The notes: a model not told the origin generated them from the sequence alone. 45,015 nucleotides of DNA from Escherichia sp. ESNIH1 (GCA_002918705.1 PQKR01000014.1:1-45015); one strand, 5' to 3'. Numbered from the stretch's first letter, positions 8,364 to 16,392 are shown. Made by a program: numbers and translations.

Positions 8364-9264
8364 CCGTACCACCTTTCAGCACAGACCAGCTTTCACACCA
8401 TGCGGCCTGGGTTTTATCCAGCACCACATCCTGCGCCGGGCTGGTCAGCTCCACGCGCTGCACACCTTCAACGTGCAGGGCAGCAAAGATAGCGCTGCGC
8501 CGGATATCACGCCCAAGCCGGGTCTGGCTGGCGATGTACTTTTCAAGCCGCGCGCGTGCGGCCGCAAGAATTGGCTCCGCTTCCGGCCCGGGGTAAAAAT
8601 ACAGCGTGGCGTCTATCTCATAGGGCACGATCGCCGCACTCTGCACCGTCACGCGGTCCGCCACGGGTCGAATACTTTCATCATTCAGCGCCGCATCCAC
8701 GACGGCCAGCAGATCGGCAGGTGCAGCGCCGTTCCCGTCGCGGCTCAGCACAGTGATAACCACCGTTGCAGGGGCGGGGCTGGTTGCCGACACATCAGCA
8801 ACCCGCCCGTCTGCGCTGCGCGCATGAAACTCATAAGCCGCTGTAGGTCCGGCCACAGACAGGCCCTCAAATGCCTGAGGTACACGCAGCCTTAACTCGT
8901 CGTCGGTTTCCATCACCGCCGCAACCGGCGGCACGGCGTTTTCATCTGCAGGCGTGACGACCAGACGCCCGACGCCATAGTTAGCTGCCAGCTGATCCAG
9001 ATCGCTGCTGAGCGCATAGGCCACCATGACAGCCTGGGCGGCCTCGTTGATGCGCTGGCGTAACAGGATTTCCCGGTAAGTGTTTTCCTGCAGCAGCTTC
9101 ACCACCGGATCGGACTCCAGCGACAGCGTGCGCCGCGCGGCTTCCTGTTCCTCAGACGGATAAAGTGCGACAAAAGCAGCCTTGCGCACGGCCAGCAGGG
9201 TTTCAAAATCCGGTACATCGACAATTTCCGGGGCGGGAAGCTGGGACAGATCGACAGAACTCAT
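8356..9264 (-). CDS. J: Baseplate assembly protein gpJ-like
   Basis: This 302-residue protein forms the baseplate edge (Baseplate_J family; P2 J is 302). It begins MSSVDLSQLPAPEIVDVPDF and holds the typical YREILLRQRINEAAQAVMVA and LDQLAANYGVGR blocks near residues 85-125. Later come EGLSVAGPTAAYEFHARSAD and a C-terminal AALHVEGVQRVELTSPAQD. It overlaps W by 4 bases (ATGA) and I by 8, so V, W, J and I are translationally linked. Confidence 0.96.
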   Translation of the reverse strand: MSSVDLSQLPAPEIVDVPDFETLLAVRKAAFVALYPSEEQEAARRTLSLESDPVVKLLQENTYREILLRQRINEAAQAVMVAYALSSDLDQLAANYGVGRLVVTPADENAVPPVAAVMETDDELRLRVPQAFEGLSVAGPTAAYEFHARSADGRVADVSATSPAPATVVITVLSRDGNGAAPADLLAVVDAALNDESIRPVADRVTVQSAAIVPYEIDATLYFYPGPEAEPILAAARARLEKYIASQTRLGRDIRRSAIFAALHVEGVQRVELTSPAQDVVLDKTQAAWCESWSVLKGGTDE

Positions 9265-9608
9265 ACGACTGCCCCCACGTCTACCGAGAGGCTGAGAGGG
9301 ACGTTATCTGCACGGTAGCCCGTCAGGTTAACAACCATTTTGCCGTCCATGCTCGTTTCAGTAGTGATGCCCGTCAGCCTGATACGCGGCTCCCAGCGGC
9401 TAAGGGCGCTGTACGTTGCCGCCATTACGCGCAGCTTTGTCACCTCGTTTTGCCCTTCGTCAATCAGGTCAGCCATCAGCGAACCATATTCCCGGCGCGC
9501 AAGGCGGGAACCAACCGGCGTCACAAGGATATCGCGAACGGACTGGCGAATATGATCGATATCAGTCAGCGCGCCGCCTGTCTGCGCATTCATACCCAGA
9601 TACATCAT
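9261..9608 (-). CDS. W: Baseplate protein gpW-like (gp25 family)
   Basis: This 115-residue baseplate wedge protein is of the GPW/gp25 lysozyme-like fold family (P2 W is 115). Conserved blocks are VRDILVTPVGSRLARREYGS and LIDEGQNEVTKLRVMAATYS, followed by ALSRWEPRIRLTGI. The family is structural and is not expected to be enzymatic in tails of this type. The start overlaps the V stop and the end overlaps J. Confidence 0.96.
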   Translation of the reverse strand: MMYLGMNAQTGGALTDIDHIRQSVRDILVTPVGSRLARREYGSLMADLIDEGQNEVTKLRVMAATYSALSRWEPRIRLTGITTETSMDGKMVVNLTGYRADNVPLSLSVDVGAVV

Positions 9609-10195
9609 TAAGCAGGCCCTCCCGTTAAGCTGCCGCCACTCTGCACGCCAGTATGTTGGTGGCTGTGCACCACAACACTGTTTGAACTCATCGCCCCGCC
9701 TGACTGCGTGACATCACCATTGATCACGACAGCACTGTTAATTCGTGTCCGGTCCGCCTCAATGACAAACTCACCTGTTTTCGCCTGGATGCTTTCCGGT
9801 GCCTCTAAAACAATCTTTGCCCCGGCCTTTAGCAGGTAGCGCCCGCTTTCCGGCTCGTACTCAATCCAGCCGCCGTCCGGGAACGTCGTTACCTGTGCAT
9901 CCTCAGATACCGAGGGCGGCGGGTTGTCGTTTGAGTAAATCGCCGGTAACACAAATGCCGTGGTGAGATCGCCGCCGATGGACAGCAAAACAACCTGCTC
10001 ACCCACGGACGGCCGCCACCATGTTCTGGACCGGCCAGCGCGCATCGTCAGCCAGTTAAGCCACGTCGTCTGGAGTTCGCCGGTCTGCACGCGGCACTGC
10101 CAGTTTTCAGCGTCCACCTCGATCACTACCCCGGTCCTGATCAGGTTCAACAGCAGGCGGTACAGCTCAGCAAGGTTAAATTCGGGATTTTTCAT
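9608..10195 (-). CDS. V: Baseplate spike protein gpV-like
   Basis: This 195-residue protein is the membrane-piercing spike at the tail tip (P2 V is 211). The OB-fold region (CRVQTGELQTTWLNWLTMRA, then WRPSVGEQVVLLSIGGDL) spans residues 30-80. The C-terminus is a short beta-helix-like run ending VVVHSHQHTGVQSGG. The HxH pair is like the iron-binding apex of P2 gpV and phi92 spikes. It is the first gene of the V-W-J-I-H-tfa late operon. There is no Shine-Dalgarno before ATG 10193-10195, and the predicted late transcript start falls on this codon. Confidence 0.94.
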   Translation of the reverse strand: MKNPEFNLAELYRLLLNLIRTGVVIEVDAENWQCRVQTGELQTTWLNWLTMRAGRSRTWWRPSVGEQVVLLSIGGDLTTAFVLPAIYSNDNPPPSVSEDAQVTTFPDGGWIEYEPESGRYLLKAGAKIVLEAPESIQAKTGEFVIEADRTRINSAVVINGDVTQSGGAMSSNSVVVHSHQHTGVQSGGSLTGGPA

Positions 10196-10241
10196 GGGGT
10201 CAGTTTTCCATTTTTGCCGCCGGGTGATGAGTCTCGGGCGT

Positions 10242-10259
10242 TGTGCGGTGCGCCAGACA
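10242..10259 (-). promoter_or_regulatory. Ogr/Delta activator site of the V late promoter
   Basis: TGT-N12-ACA (TGTGCGGTGCGCCAGACA) lies within the 3' overlap region just right of V, where P2 has its PV control region. Centred at about 10250, a -55 rule puts the start at about 10195. Confidence 0.65.
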
Positions 10260-10267
10260 ATGCGCGG

Positions 10268-10714
10268 TCAGCGGGACAGATGTTCCATGATGAGATCGCG
10301 TACTATCTCTTCGGATGCGTCGGTTATGCCGAGCAGTTCACGGCGGGCATAGGTGACTTCCGGCCCGTACTTCCTGACACGATCGCGCAGGCCGTAGTGA
10401 TGGACGCGGGCAATCCGCTGCACCCGGCCTTCAAATTCCACCTCTGCAGCGTCGTTTGTGGTCCGGGTTTTGAGGTAGCGGGCGGTTCGTAGTTTGCTGA
10501 ACATCTGCCGACGGATCCGGCCCGACTTCGCCCGGCCTTTCGCTTTCCGGGGTTCGTAGGCGCTGCCATCCGGGTTGCGCTGCAGCTTAATATTCTGTTG
10601 CTGTTGCTGCCGCAGCTGCACGGCCACATCACGCATCAGCTTTCGCCGCTGCGCCGTTCCCAGCTGGCTAATCAGTGTCTCCAGCCAGTCATCCAGCTTT
10701 TTCAGTTCAGCCAT
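10268..10714 (-). CDS. S: Tail completion protein gpS-like
   Basis: This 148-residue protein completes the head-proximal tail end (phage_tail_S/virion morphogenesis family; P2 S is 150). It begins MAELKKLDDWLETLISQLGT and shows the typical RNPDGSAYEPRK motif, a basic KGRAKSGRIRRQMF stretch and the HHYGLRDRVRK motif. It overlaps R by 8 bases. Its stop lies 9 bases from the Ogr site that drives V. Confidence 0.94.
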   Translation of the reverse strand: MAELKKLDDWLETLISQLGTAQRRKLMRDVAVQLRQQQQQNIKLQRNPDGSAYEPRKAKGRAKSGRIRRQMFSKLRTARYLKTRTTNDAAEVEFEGRVQRIARVHHYGLRDRVRKYGPEVTYARRELLGITDASEEIVRDLIMEHLSR

Positions 10715-11144
10715 AATGTGCTAACCAGTGTTCATCGTGGCTGTCCGGGCCGTCCGGCTCCGCCACCGCCTCAACCGTTGCCACGCCATCACGGACCGTA
10801 ACCAGCACACGCTCCGTCAGCGCCAGATAAATGCTGATATCGGCCAGATCGTTTTTCAGTATTTCCACCTCAAAGCGAAACAGCCTTTCGCGCAGCTCCG
10901 GGTTCTGCAGGGCGTCCGGCTGGTTTTCCGTCAGCCACTGCAGCACCACCGCCATCAGCAGATTCTGATCGCCACTGAAATCAGTAATGACCATATTCAG
11001 GGTGTACTGGTATTCCCAGCCCAGCCCCGGCACGCCTGTGCTGACAACCTTTCCGTTGTCCACGAACAGATGCAGCGCGTCCGGGTTTTCGTTGAGGTAG
11101 GGGACGCTATTCAGCGCCGATCGCAGGGATGAGGGTTTGTTCAT
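10707..11144 (-). CDS. R: Tail completion protein gpR-like
   Basis: This 145-residue protein is of the P2 phage_tail_R family, needed to finish the tail for head joining. I start at ATG 11142-11144 (MNKPSSLRSALNSVPYLNEN) because AGGA precedes it and the family starts this way. Conserved blocks are NPDALHLFVDNGKVVSTG and LGWEYQYTLNMVITDFSGD. The start lies inside the lysC gene (38-base overlap), a compact arrangement also seen in P2. Confidence 0.93.
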   Translation of the reverse strand: MNKPSSLRSALNSVPYLNENPDALHLFVDNGKVVSTGVPGLGWEYQYTLNMVITDFSGDQNLLMAVVLQWLTENQPDALQNPELRERLFRFEVEILKNDLADISIYLALTERVLVTVRDGVATVEAVAEPDGPDSHDEHWLAHYG

Positions 11145-11394
11145 GGTATTCCTGACAGTCAACAATCATGTCCACCCTGGCCGCACACTGCGCCCAGCCC
11201 GTTTCCGCCGCCTCTTTTGCGGCCAGCAATTCGCCGTTAGTGGTCGGCCCGCTCGCTGGCAGCTGGCAGCGCGTCACCTTCGGACAGGAAAGCGCGATAA
11301 CCGGCCGCTCCGGTAATTGCCGGGCGCTGTTGCAGCCGGATAACATCAGCAGGCAAAGGAGTGTCAGCCCAGCGCTTGATTTCAGGGTTTTCAT
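11107..11394 (-). CDS. lysC: Rz1-type spanin lipoprotein (LysC-like)
   Basis: This 95-residue outer-membrane spanin subunit has an N-terminal signal with lipobox LMLSGC, so the mature protein starts at Cys21. A short Pro-containing stretch (LPERP) and several Cys residues follow. It is nested in another frame over the 3' end of Rz (158-base overlap) and runs on into R. With Rz it fuses inner and outer membranes in the last lysis step. It is longer than many Rz1 proteins, as usual in P2 relatives. Confidence 0.88.
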   Translation of the reverse strand: MKTLKSSAGLTLLCLLMLSGCNSARQLPERPVIALSCPKVTRCQLPASGPTTNGELLAAKEAAETGWAQCAARVDMIVDCQEYHEQTLIPAIGAE

Positions 11395-11665
11395 TGGTCA
11401 GCCTCTTAATCTGTTCAGCCCGCGCCACTGCAGCGAGGGTGATTGCGTCCTGTTCCTGCTGATAGGCCAGCTGAAAGCTGTCGTTTGCCCTGGCCATCAG
11501 GTCAACCGCAGCCAGCTGGCTGCGGGCGCGGTCCAGGCTTGCATTAAGCCCGGTTATATCGCGATCCCTGTCGCTGATATCCCGCCGGGCCTCACGTAAT
11601 TGCCAGCCCAGCCACAATGTCAGGGCCAGCAACAACACACCGACGATCGTTACGCTGCGGGGCAT
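11237..11665 (-). CDS. lysB: Rz-type inner-membrane spanin (LysB-like)
   Basis: This 142-residue protein has a single N-terminal membrane segment (VTIVGVLLLALTLWLGWQL, residues 5-23). A long charged helical, coiled-coil periplasmic region follows (RRDISDRDRDITGLNASLDR). The RWADTPLPADVIRLQQRP motif is characteristic of P2 LysB/Rz family C-termini. The Rz1 gene is embedded in its 3' end. It overlaps the preceding membrane-protein gene by 16 bases. Confidence 0.92.
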   Translation of the reverse strand: MPRSVTIVGVLLLALTLWLGWQLREARRDISDRDRDITGLNASLDRARSQLAAVDLMARANDSFQLAYQQEQDAITLAAVARAEQIKRLTNENPEIKRWADTPLPADVIRLQQRPAITGAAGYRAFLSEGDALPAASERADH

Positions 11666-12099
11666 GATTGCGCACCTGCACGCCAGTCTTTCAGCAGCTC
11701 AGCCAGCATCCAGCGCATACAGCGGACCAGCACCACGCTAAGCATGTAAACGACCGCGGTGACAAACCAGCCGGAATGAAGCAGGGACGCGACAATAAAC
11801 ACGAAACTGATAACCCATCTGACCGTTTTCCAGCCCGACGACGGCTTACCCAGCCCGAACATCCTGCAGATGATCGGCGGCATTGCTTCGCTGCCGGGTT
11901 TGACCACACCCCGCTCACAGAACGCATAAACGATGTAGCCGAAAAGGCCAAGCATCAGCAGACCGACGGAGGCAAACGACAGCAAGTAAACGAAGCAGGC
12001 CGCCGCACTCATTACCACGCTTTCCGGGTGAAAAATTCCCCATGCCAGCGCCCCCAGAAACAGAACATCAATTCCCCATGCAATCAGTTTATTTTTCAC
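11650..12099 (-). CDS. Four-helix membrane protein in the lysis cassette, unknown function
   Basis: I start this gene at GTG 12097-12099 because it overlaps the endolysin stop as GTGA. A longer open frame would lie over the endolysin. The 149-residue product has about four hydrophobic segments: IAWGIDVLFLGALAWGIF, a second from VVMSAAACFVYLLS, a third at WVISFVFIVASLL and a fourth at WFVTAVVYMLSVVLV. It lies between endolysin and spanins, where P2 carries lysA, a proposed antiholin. An antiholin-like or lysis-timing role is possible from position only; I see no sequence proof. Confidence 0.7.
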   Translation of the reverse strand: MKNKLIAWGIDVLFLGALAWGIFHPESVVMSAAACFVYLLSFASVGLLMLGLFGYIVYAFCERGVVKPGSEAMPPIICRMFGLGKPSSGWKTVRWVISFVFIVASLLHSGWFVTAVVYMLSVVLVRCMRWMLAELLKDWRAGAQSCPAA

Positions 12100-12611
12100 A
12101 GTGTCACCCCTTTTACGCACCATGCCAGTTCCCGCGCGCGGCGGTTTTCCAGCCCTTTGTTTTTTTCCCCGTTGACGTATACCCAGCGTGGAAGCTGGTT
12201 GCACGCCTGCAGCCATTGACCGCGTTTGATGAACGCCGCCATTGTTGATTTACACACCGCGCCCGTGCCGACGTTAAACGCCAGGCTGACCAGGCTGTCA
12301 TAAACCTGCTGCGGCATGGCTACCGGCACGCATGCCGCCAGTCTGCGCTCAACGTTGAGCACATCACCTATCAGGTTGCTGGCCGCCTGGTGCTCGTTGA
12401 TGGTTTTACCTGGCACCACTCCGGCGGTATGCCCGATCCCGTTAGTCCATACCCCGGCGTCGCACTGGTACGGCGTCAGGCGACAGCCCTCATAATCTGC
12501 AATCAGCTGCAGCCCCTGCGGGGAGGTTTTCAGCAGATCAAACTGTGGCAGCGTGGCAGCGATCGCCAGTACCACACCAATCAGGCAACGCTTAACGATT
12601 GACGCGCTCAT
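12096..12611 (-). CDS. SAR endolysin (GH24 lysozyme, P1 Lyz-like)
   Basis: This 171-residue muramidase cuts peptidoglycan glycan strands. I start at ATG 12609-12611 (MSASIVKRCLIGVVLAIAAT), with GGGAGG just upstream. The N-terminal weakly hydrophobic, Ala/Gly-rich segment (residues 8-24) is a signal-arrest-release anchor. The active site is E41-C50-T56 in EGCRLTPYQC then DAGVWTNGIGHT. C9 in the SAR and C43 and C50 around the catalytic site reproduce the C13/C44/C51 layout of P1 Lyz. There the catalytic Cys is caged by a disulfide until the SAR leaves the membrane. It overlaps the holin gene by 20 bases. Confidence 0.92.
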   Translation of the reverse strand: MSASIVKRCLIGVVLAIAATLPQFDLLKTSPQGLQLIADYEGCRLTPYQCDAGVWTNGIGHTAGVVPGKTINEHQAASNLIGDVLNVERRLAACVPVAMPQQVYDSLVSLAFNVGTGAVCKSTMAAFIKRGQWLQACNQLPRWVYVNGEKNKGLENRRARELAWCVKGVTL

Positions 12612-12807
12612 AAGCCTCCCGGCTGATTTTCCCGGCCTCAAGCAACTGAAACGCCTTGCGCCGGTAGTACCATGTGATCCCCAGCGCCGCCGTACCCAGC
12701 ACCATTCCGAACACGGTTCCCACGTCCTGGATATCCCAGTTACCCAGCCAGGCGAGGAAAACCGCTATCCAGTAGGTCATGGCCGCTGTTACCCGTTCGA
12801 TAGTCAT
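12592..12807 (-). CDS. Holin, HP1 family-like
   Basis: This 71-residue membrane protein has two hydrophobic stretches (YWIAVFLAWLGNW at about 12-24 and VGTVFGMVLGTAALGITWYY at about 29-48). A basic C-terminus (RRKAFQLLEAGKISREAYER) follows. The layout and WDIQDVGT-like linker fit the HP1-type phage holin family (Phage_holin_2_3). A SAR-endolysin system needs the holin to collapse the membrane potential, and this gene stands directly before the endolysin. The start has GGGAGTG 6 bases upstream. Confidence 0.82.
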   Translation of the reverse strand: MTIERVTAAMTYWIAVFLAWLGNWDIQDVGTVFGMVLGTAALGITWYYRRKAFQLLEAGKISREAYERVNR

Positions 12808-12810
12808 ATT

Positions 12811-13014
12811 TCACTCCCAGAGCTGCACGGTCTGGGCCGTGGGGCTGCTGACCAGTTCAGGCAGCTCCACCTCTAAACCGTGCGGCAGAACGGGGCCAAC
12901 AGCGGCCAGCCCCGGATTGGCGGCCAGCACCGCTTCTGTCATACCCAGCGTACGCCCGTAGTGACGCCAGCAAATCGCGTCTACCGTGTCATACTGCTGC
13001 GCCCGGACTTTCAT
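12811..13014 (-). CDS. X: Tail protein gpX-like
   Basis: This 67-residue protein is exactly the length of P2 gpX. It starts at ATG 13012-13014 (MKVRAQQYDTVDAICWRHYG), sharing ATGA with the L stop. Blocks are YDTVDAICWRHYGRT and VLAANPGLAAVGPVLPHGLE, ending TVQLWE. The fold resembles LysM-type tail-tip modules (phage_tail_X) and it is needed for tail assembly. A longer upstream frame lies inside L and was not used. Confidence 0.93.
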   Translation of the reverse strand: MKVRAQQYDTVDAICWRHYGRTLGMTEAVLAANPGLAAVGPVLPHGLEVELPELVSSPTAQTVQLWE

Positions 13015-13487
13015 CAGATCAGCTCCACCGTCATGTGTGGCAGGTCCTGCAGGCGGGCGATCGCCCAGCGTGCATCGCGCCACAAATCACCCAGCGGGAC
13101 CTCAACCTCATCCGCTTTTTTGTTCCCCTCTGCGGTGCTGTCAAAATCCCGGTAGCTCTCCACTGTCAGCGCCTTTGTCCAGCACCAGACAGCGCGGCGG
13201 TACAGCTGCACACGCTCGCTTTCACCATCGATTCTTTCCGCAGGAACAGCTGACAGAAAGGCATAGCCCAGCGCCATCTGCTTGCTGCGATAACCGTACA
13301 GCTCCGCGTTCACCTCAGAAACGGCGGTCAGCGCAAGCAACCTCAGCCGCTCCGTTGTCACCGTTCCGTCCTGGCGCATCGCCCGGCGGTACTGAGCCAG
13401 ATCGAGATCGGGCCAAAAGTGGGTGTTTTCGATAATGTCCTGCGCGCTTTCCTTCACCGGCTCCGGTGAAACAAATTTCATGTTCAT
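13014..13487 (-). CDS. L: Head completion/stabilisation protein gpL-like
   Basis: This 157-residue protein closes or stabilises the DNA-filled head (P2 L is 169). It starts MNMKFVSPEPVKESAQDIIE with GGGAG 6 bases upstream. Typical blocks are FWPDLDLAQYRRAMRQDGTV and RLRLLALTAVSEVNAELYGY. The end, RDARWAIARLQDLPHMTVEL, is near-identical in pattern to the family. It lies after M with a 94-base gap and is linked to X by a 4-base overlap. Confidence 0.95.
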   Translation of the reverse strand: MNMKFVSPEPVKESAQDIIENTHFWPDLDLAQYRRAMRQDGTVTTERLRLLALTAVSEVNAELYGYRSKQMALGYAFLSAVPAERIDGESERVQLYRRAVWCWTKALTVESYRDFDSTAEGNKKADEVEVPLGDLWRDARWAIARLQDLPHMTVELI

Positions 13488-13581
13488 TCACTACTCCCTG
13501 ATGGGTGGGCGGTGGACGGGGTTTTGATGCGGCGTATAGCCTGTCGCCACCCCGTGCCGCCCCGCGCGTGGGCACGTTCGG

Positions 13582-14238
13582 TTAGCCGCTGTTGACGGCT
13601 TTTCTCAGCCGGGTTTCCAGCTGCTTGATTTCTGTTTTTACGCCACAGTTCATATCCAGCTGCAAAGCACGCTTGAGGTGGTTCAGCGCTGCGACGCCCT
13701 GATCGTTGTCACGCAGGGCAAACCCCATCGCCTTGTAAATCCGGGCGCGCGACTGATCCGGCATGTCGTGCGGCTCAACCAGCTCCAGCGCCTGCGTCAG
13801 CAGAGCAGCGCTGAACGTTTCACCACCTGCAAACGCCCGCATAGCGGCGTCGGCAAACTCTTCTGCAATGGCAGTAGCCGTGGTGCGGTTGAATCGCTGC
13901 GGCAGTACCCAGCCATGCCGCAGGGCGTGACGGGCAATTTCCATCGCACCGGTGTAATTACCGGTATCGATACGCCAGATAAGAACGAACATCGCCACAT
14001 CGTCCTGGCGTGCAGAATCTGCTGCCAGCACCCCAGCAACCCATGCGTCATAGACGGGCAGAAACTCACGTTTCAGGGCAATCTTGCGCTCCGTTCCCTG
14101 CACCGTTTTCAGGCGGCGCATATGCTCACCGAGCTGCATGAGCATTTTTTCATAGCCGCTAGTTCCGGCGGCACTGCCGCCCGGACGGGCGGCCTCCTGT
14201 GCCTGGACAAACTGCGTATGTGCGCGGAATGGGTTCAT
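13582..14238 (-). CDS. M: Terminase small subunit gpM-like
   Basis: This 218-residue protein recognises cos and works with gpP to cut and package DNA. Family blocks visible are YEKMLMQLGEHMRRLKTVQG, PVYDAWVAGVLAADSARQDD, LIWRIDTGNYTGAMEIARHA and LNHLKRALQLDMNCGVKTEI. P2 gpM (247) has an extra basic tail absent here, so this version ends soon after the last helix (TRLRKAVNSG). It sits 2 bases after N. Confidence 0.94.
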   Translation of the reverse strand: MNPFRAHTQFVQAQEAARPGGSAAGTSGYEKMLMQLGEHMRRLKTVQGTERKIALKREFLPVYDAWVAGVLAADSARQDDVAMFVLIWRIDTGNYTGAMEIARHALRHGWVLPQRFNRTTATAIAEEFADAAMRAFAGGETFSAALLTQALELVEPHDMPDQSRARIYKAMGFALRDNDQGVAALNHLKRALQLDMNCGVKTEIKQLETRLRKAVNSG

Positions 14239-14240
14239 GG

Positions 14241-15422
14241 TTACGCCCCGCCGCCTGCCGGATTATCAGCGGCCTGCGGTGCTGCCGATGCGTTCATGCT
14301 CTGCACGACGGTCGCCGCCATTGCCACGATGCGCGCCAGCTGTTCATCTGACATATCGGCTGCTGCAGCCTGCTGCGCCGGGGCGTCTTCGGCTTCCAGA
14401 ACCTCGATGTTTTCAATCAGCGCCACGCAGTCGTAGTCCTCAATCACGTACGCCTCGTTGACAGATTCGAAGTTTTCGATGCGATCGCGCTTCGGATTGT
14501 CGATAACCGCGCGGCGGCGGGTGCCGTCCTGCCAGTAAATCGACAGGTTATCCAGACGGGTGATCAGGATGGCGTTAGCCGGGAAGAAAGGAGCCTGCAC
14601 AGCGGGCAGGCCGCCGATACGCTTCTGGCTGATGATCAGATCGGCGGCCAGCGCCTCGCTGTTCGGCTGGTCACGGTTGACGATAGGGAAATATTTATCG
14701 GCCATCAGCGAACGGCCACAGATAACAACCAGCTCAGTATCGTCCTGGTACCACGGCTCGATTTTCTCGCTGACTGCGCCCATAACCAGTGCGTCGAGGT
14801 TTTTAAAATCGCCGCCCTTGCCAATACGCACCGTCTGAGAAATAACGGTGCCATCGCTGCCCACAATCCGGCTCAGTACGCGCACCGGTGCTTCACGGCG
14901 GATTTTCTCCAGCCAGCCGATATTCACGTCCTGCAAGAGTGGATAGGTCAGGCGATCGGAGGTCTTTTCCCGGCGCTCACCGTTAAAGCCGATCATGATG
15001 CGGTCCAGCGCCTGGCGCTTGATAATCGCGTCACGGATGCGGATCTGGAAGTCCTGGAATTTCGCCCACAGGTCCAGCTTTTCATAACCCAGCGCGGTGT
15101 CAAAGTTGGTCTGGGTGCACTTGTAGCCTTCGCCGTCGATATAGGTTGGATCGGTCGGCTCGCGCTCTTTTTTGGTGGTATCCGTGGTTCCGGCTACCGT
15201 CGCGCCGATACCCAGCCCCAGACGTTCGCCGGACTGCTCATCAACCGGCACAACATTAATTCGCGTCAGGAACGCGGACGACTCCTGGATTTTTGTTTCC
15301 AGCGTCTGCGCGACCGATGCTTCAGCGGTGTACTTAGAGCCAATATCTTTAACGTCAATTTTGTTAAGCGTCGCCAGCTGCTGCAGGTAAGCGTTAAAGG
15401 CAAAGCGGGTTTTCGTTTTCAT
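14241..15422 (-). CDS. N: Major capsid protein gpN-like
   Basis: This HK97-fold capsid precursor has 393 residues. It starts MKTKTRFAFNAYLQQLATLN and keeps the VNVVPVDEQSGERLGLG-like, GYEKLDLWAKFQDFQIRIRD, MIGFNGERREKTSD and DNLSIYWQDGTRRRAVIDN blocks of gpN. After the usual end (about residue 350) there are some 40 extra Ala-rich residues (DMSDEQLARIVAMAATVVQS and PAGGGA) that P2 gpN (357) lacks. The N-terminal 31 residues are probably removed by gpO, as in P2. It lies between O and M. Confidence 0.96.
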   Translation of the reverse strand: MKTKTRFAFNAYLQQLATLNKIDVKDIGSKYTAEASVAQTLETKIQESSAFLTRINVVPVDEQSGERLGLGIGATVAGTTDTTKKEREPTDPTYIDGEGYKCTQTNFDTALGYEKLDLWAKFQDFQIRIRDAIIKRQALDRIMIGFNGERREKTSDRLTYPLLQDVNIGWLEKIRREAPVRVLSRIVGSDGTVISQTVRIGKGGDFKNLDALVMGAVSEKIEPWYQDDTELVVICGRSLMADKYFPIVNRDQPNSEALAADLIISQKRIGGLPAVQAPFFPANAILITRLDNLSIYWQDGTRRRAVIDNPKRDRIENFESVNEAYVIEDYDCVALIENIEVLEAEDAPAQQAAAADMSDEQLARIVAMAATVVQSMNASAAPQAADNPAGGGA

Positions 15423-15438
15423 CAGGTTTTATGCTCCG

Positions 15439-16293
15439 TCAGCAGGTTGTGAGTTGGTCTGAGCTGCCGTTACCGCCGGAAGAGAACGGGCGGCGATCGC
15501 TGCGGCTGTCTTCCTCGCTTAACTTCTCGCGCAGGGTAGAAAGCTCCGTTTCTGCCGTGGACAGCTGTTGCTGCATGGCATCGAGGCGCTGTGAAAAATC
15601 GTCTTTCAGATTGCCGACGCGCTGGCCGACCTCTGCCACCGATTCAGACAGTGCCTGGTGCGCCCCCGCGACCTCTTCAACGGCCTGATGCACATCAGAA
15701 AAACGGGCGTCGTCGTCAGCGGATTTACGGGAAAGCAGCGCCTTGATGCTGGCGAACAAACCCGGCTTTTCTTCCGGCAGGTCTTCAAATTCAAAGAGGG
15801 TTTCTTCGGCAGCGGTGAATAGGTTGCCGTCCGCCTGTTTGCGGCGTGCCAGCGGATTAACCGCAGCGCTGGCGCTGAACTGCAGCATCTCCGTGCCCAG
15901 ACTGGCCGGATCGTCAGTGACAGCCAGGCCGACCAGATAGGCCTCCCCGGTGTCGGAAAATTTCGGGTTTACCTCCATTGAGGTGAAGAGTTTCTGCATC
16001 TGCGCGGTCATGGAAACCAGCTCGTCGGTCGGGACAATCCAGGCGTATAACGCCATCTTGCCTTTAAGCGGGCCTTCACTGATTTCCTCCGCTTCCAGCG
16101 CTTCAACGATGCCGAAACGGCGGAAGGCACTGTCAGGCGTATAGCCCTTGATGTGCTCCATATTGACTACAGCGGTGTAGACCTGCTGGCTGTAATTCGC
16201 CGCCATCTGGGTCAGCCATACGCGATCAATGGTGCGCCCGTCAGTGGTGGCACCTTCCACCCCAATACGAAAACGCTTTGATTTTTTTGCCAT
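15439..16293 (-). CDS. O: Capsid scaffold and protease gpO-like
   Basis: This 284-residue protein is both scaffold and prohead protease. The N-terminal serine protease triad of P2 gpO (D19, H48, S107) is matched by D18 (TTDGR), H47 (NMEHIKG) and S105 (FTSMEVNP). The C-terminal third (from about residue 195) is a long charged coiled coil, the scaffolding part, and ends in the family-type Cys. It opens the O-N-M-L-X late operon, about 36 bases below the transcript start predicted from the shared Ogr dyad. Confidence 0.95.
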   Translation of the reverse strand: MAKKSKRFRIGVEGATTDGRTIDRVWLTQMAANYSQQVYTAVVNMEHIKGYTPDSAFRRFGIVEALEAEEISEGPLKGKMALYAWIVPTDELVSMTAQMQKLFTSMEVNPKFSDTGEAYLVGLAVTDDPASLGTEMLQFSASAAVNPLARRKQADGNLFTAAEETLFEFEDLPEEKPGLFASIKALLSRKSADDDARFSDVHQAVEEVAGAHQALSESVAEVGQRVGNLKDDFSQRLDAMQQQLSTAETELSTLREKLSEEDSRSDRRPFSSGGNGSSDQLTTC

Positions 16294-16374
16294 CTGTCCG
16301 GCTCCGGTTGTTCTGGACGTGTCGAGAGGCTTTATGTTTGCGTTTCAGGGTAGGGAGAAACAACGCGCGGCCAT

Positions 16375-16392
16375 TGTGGGAAAAATGGCACA
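16375..16392. promoter_or_regulatory. Ogr/Delta dyad between divergent O and P operons
   Basis: TGTGGGAAAAATGGCACA has the TGT-N12-ACA form. Only one such dyad is seen in the 145-bp O-P gap, so it may serve both directions. A centre at -55 gives starts near 16329 for O and near 16439 for P. A TAGTCT at 16427-16432 lies at the right distance to be the P -10. Confidence 0.65.
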
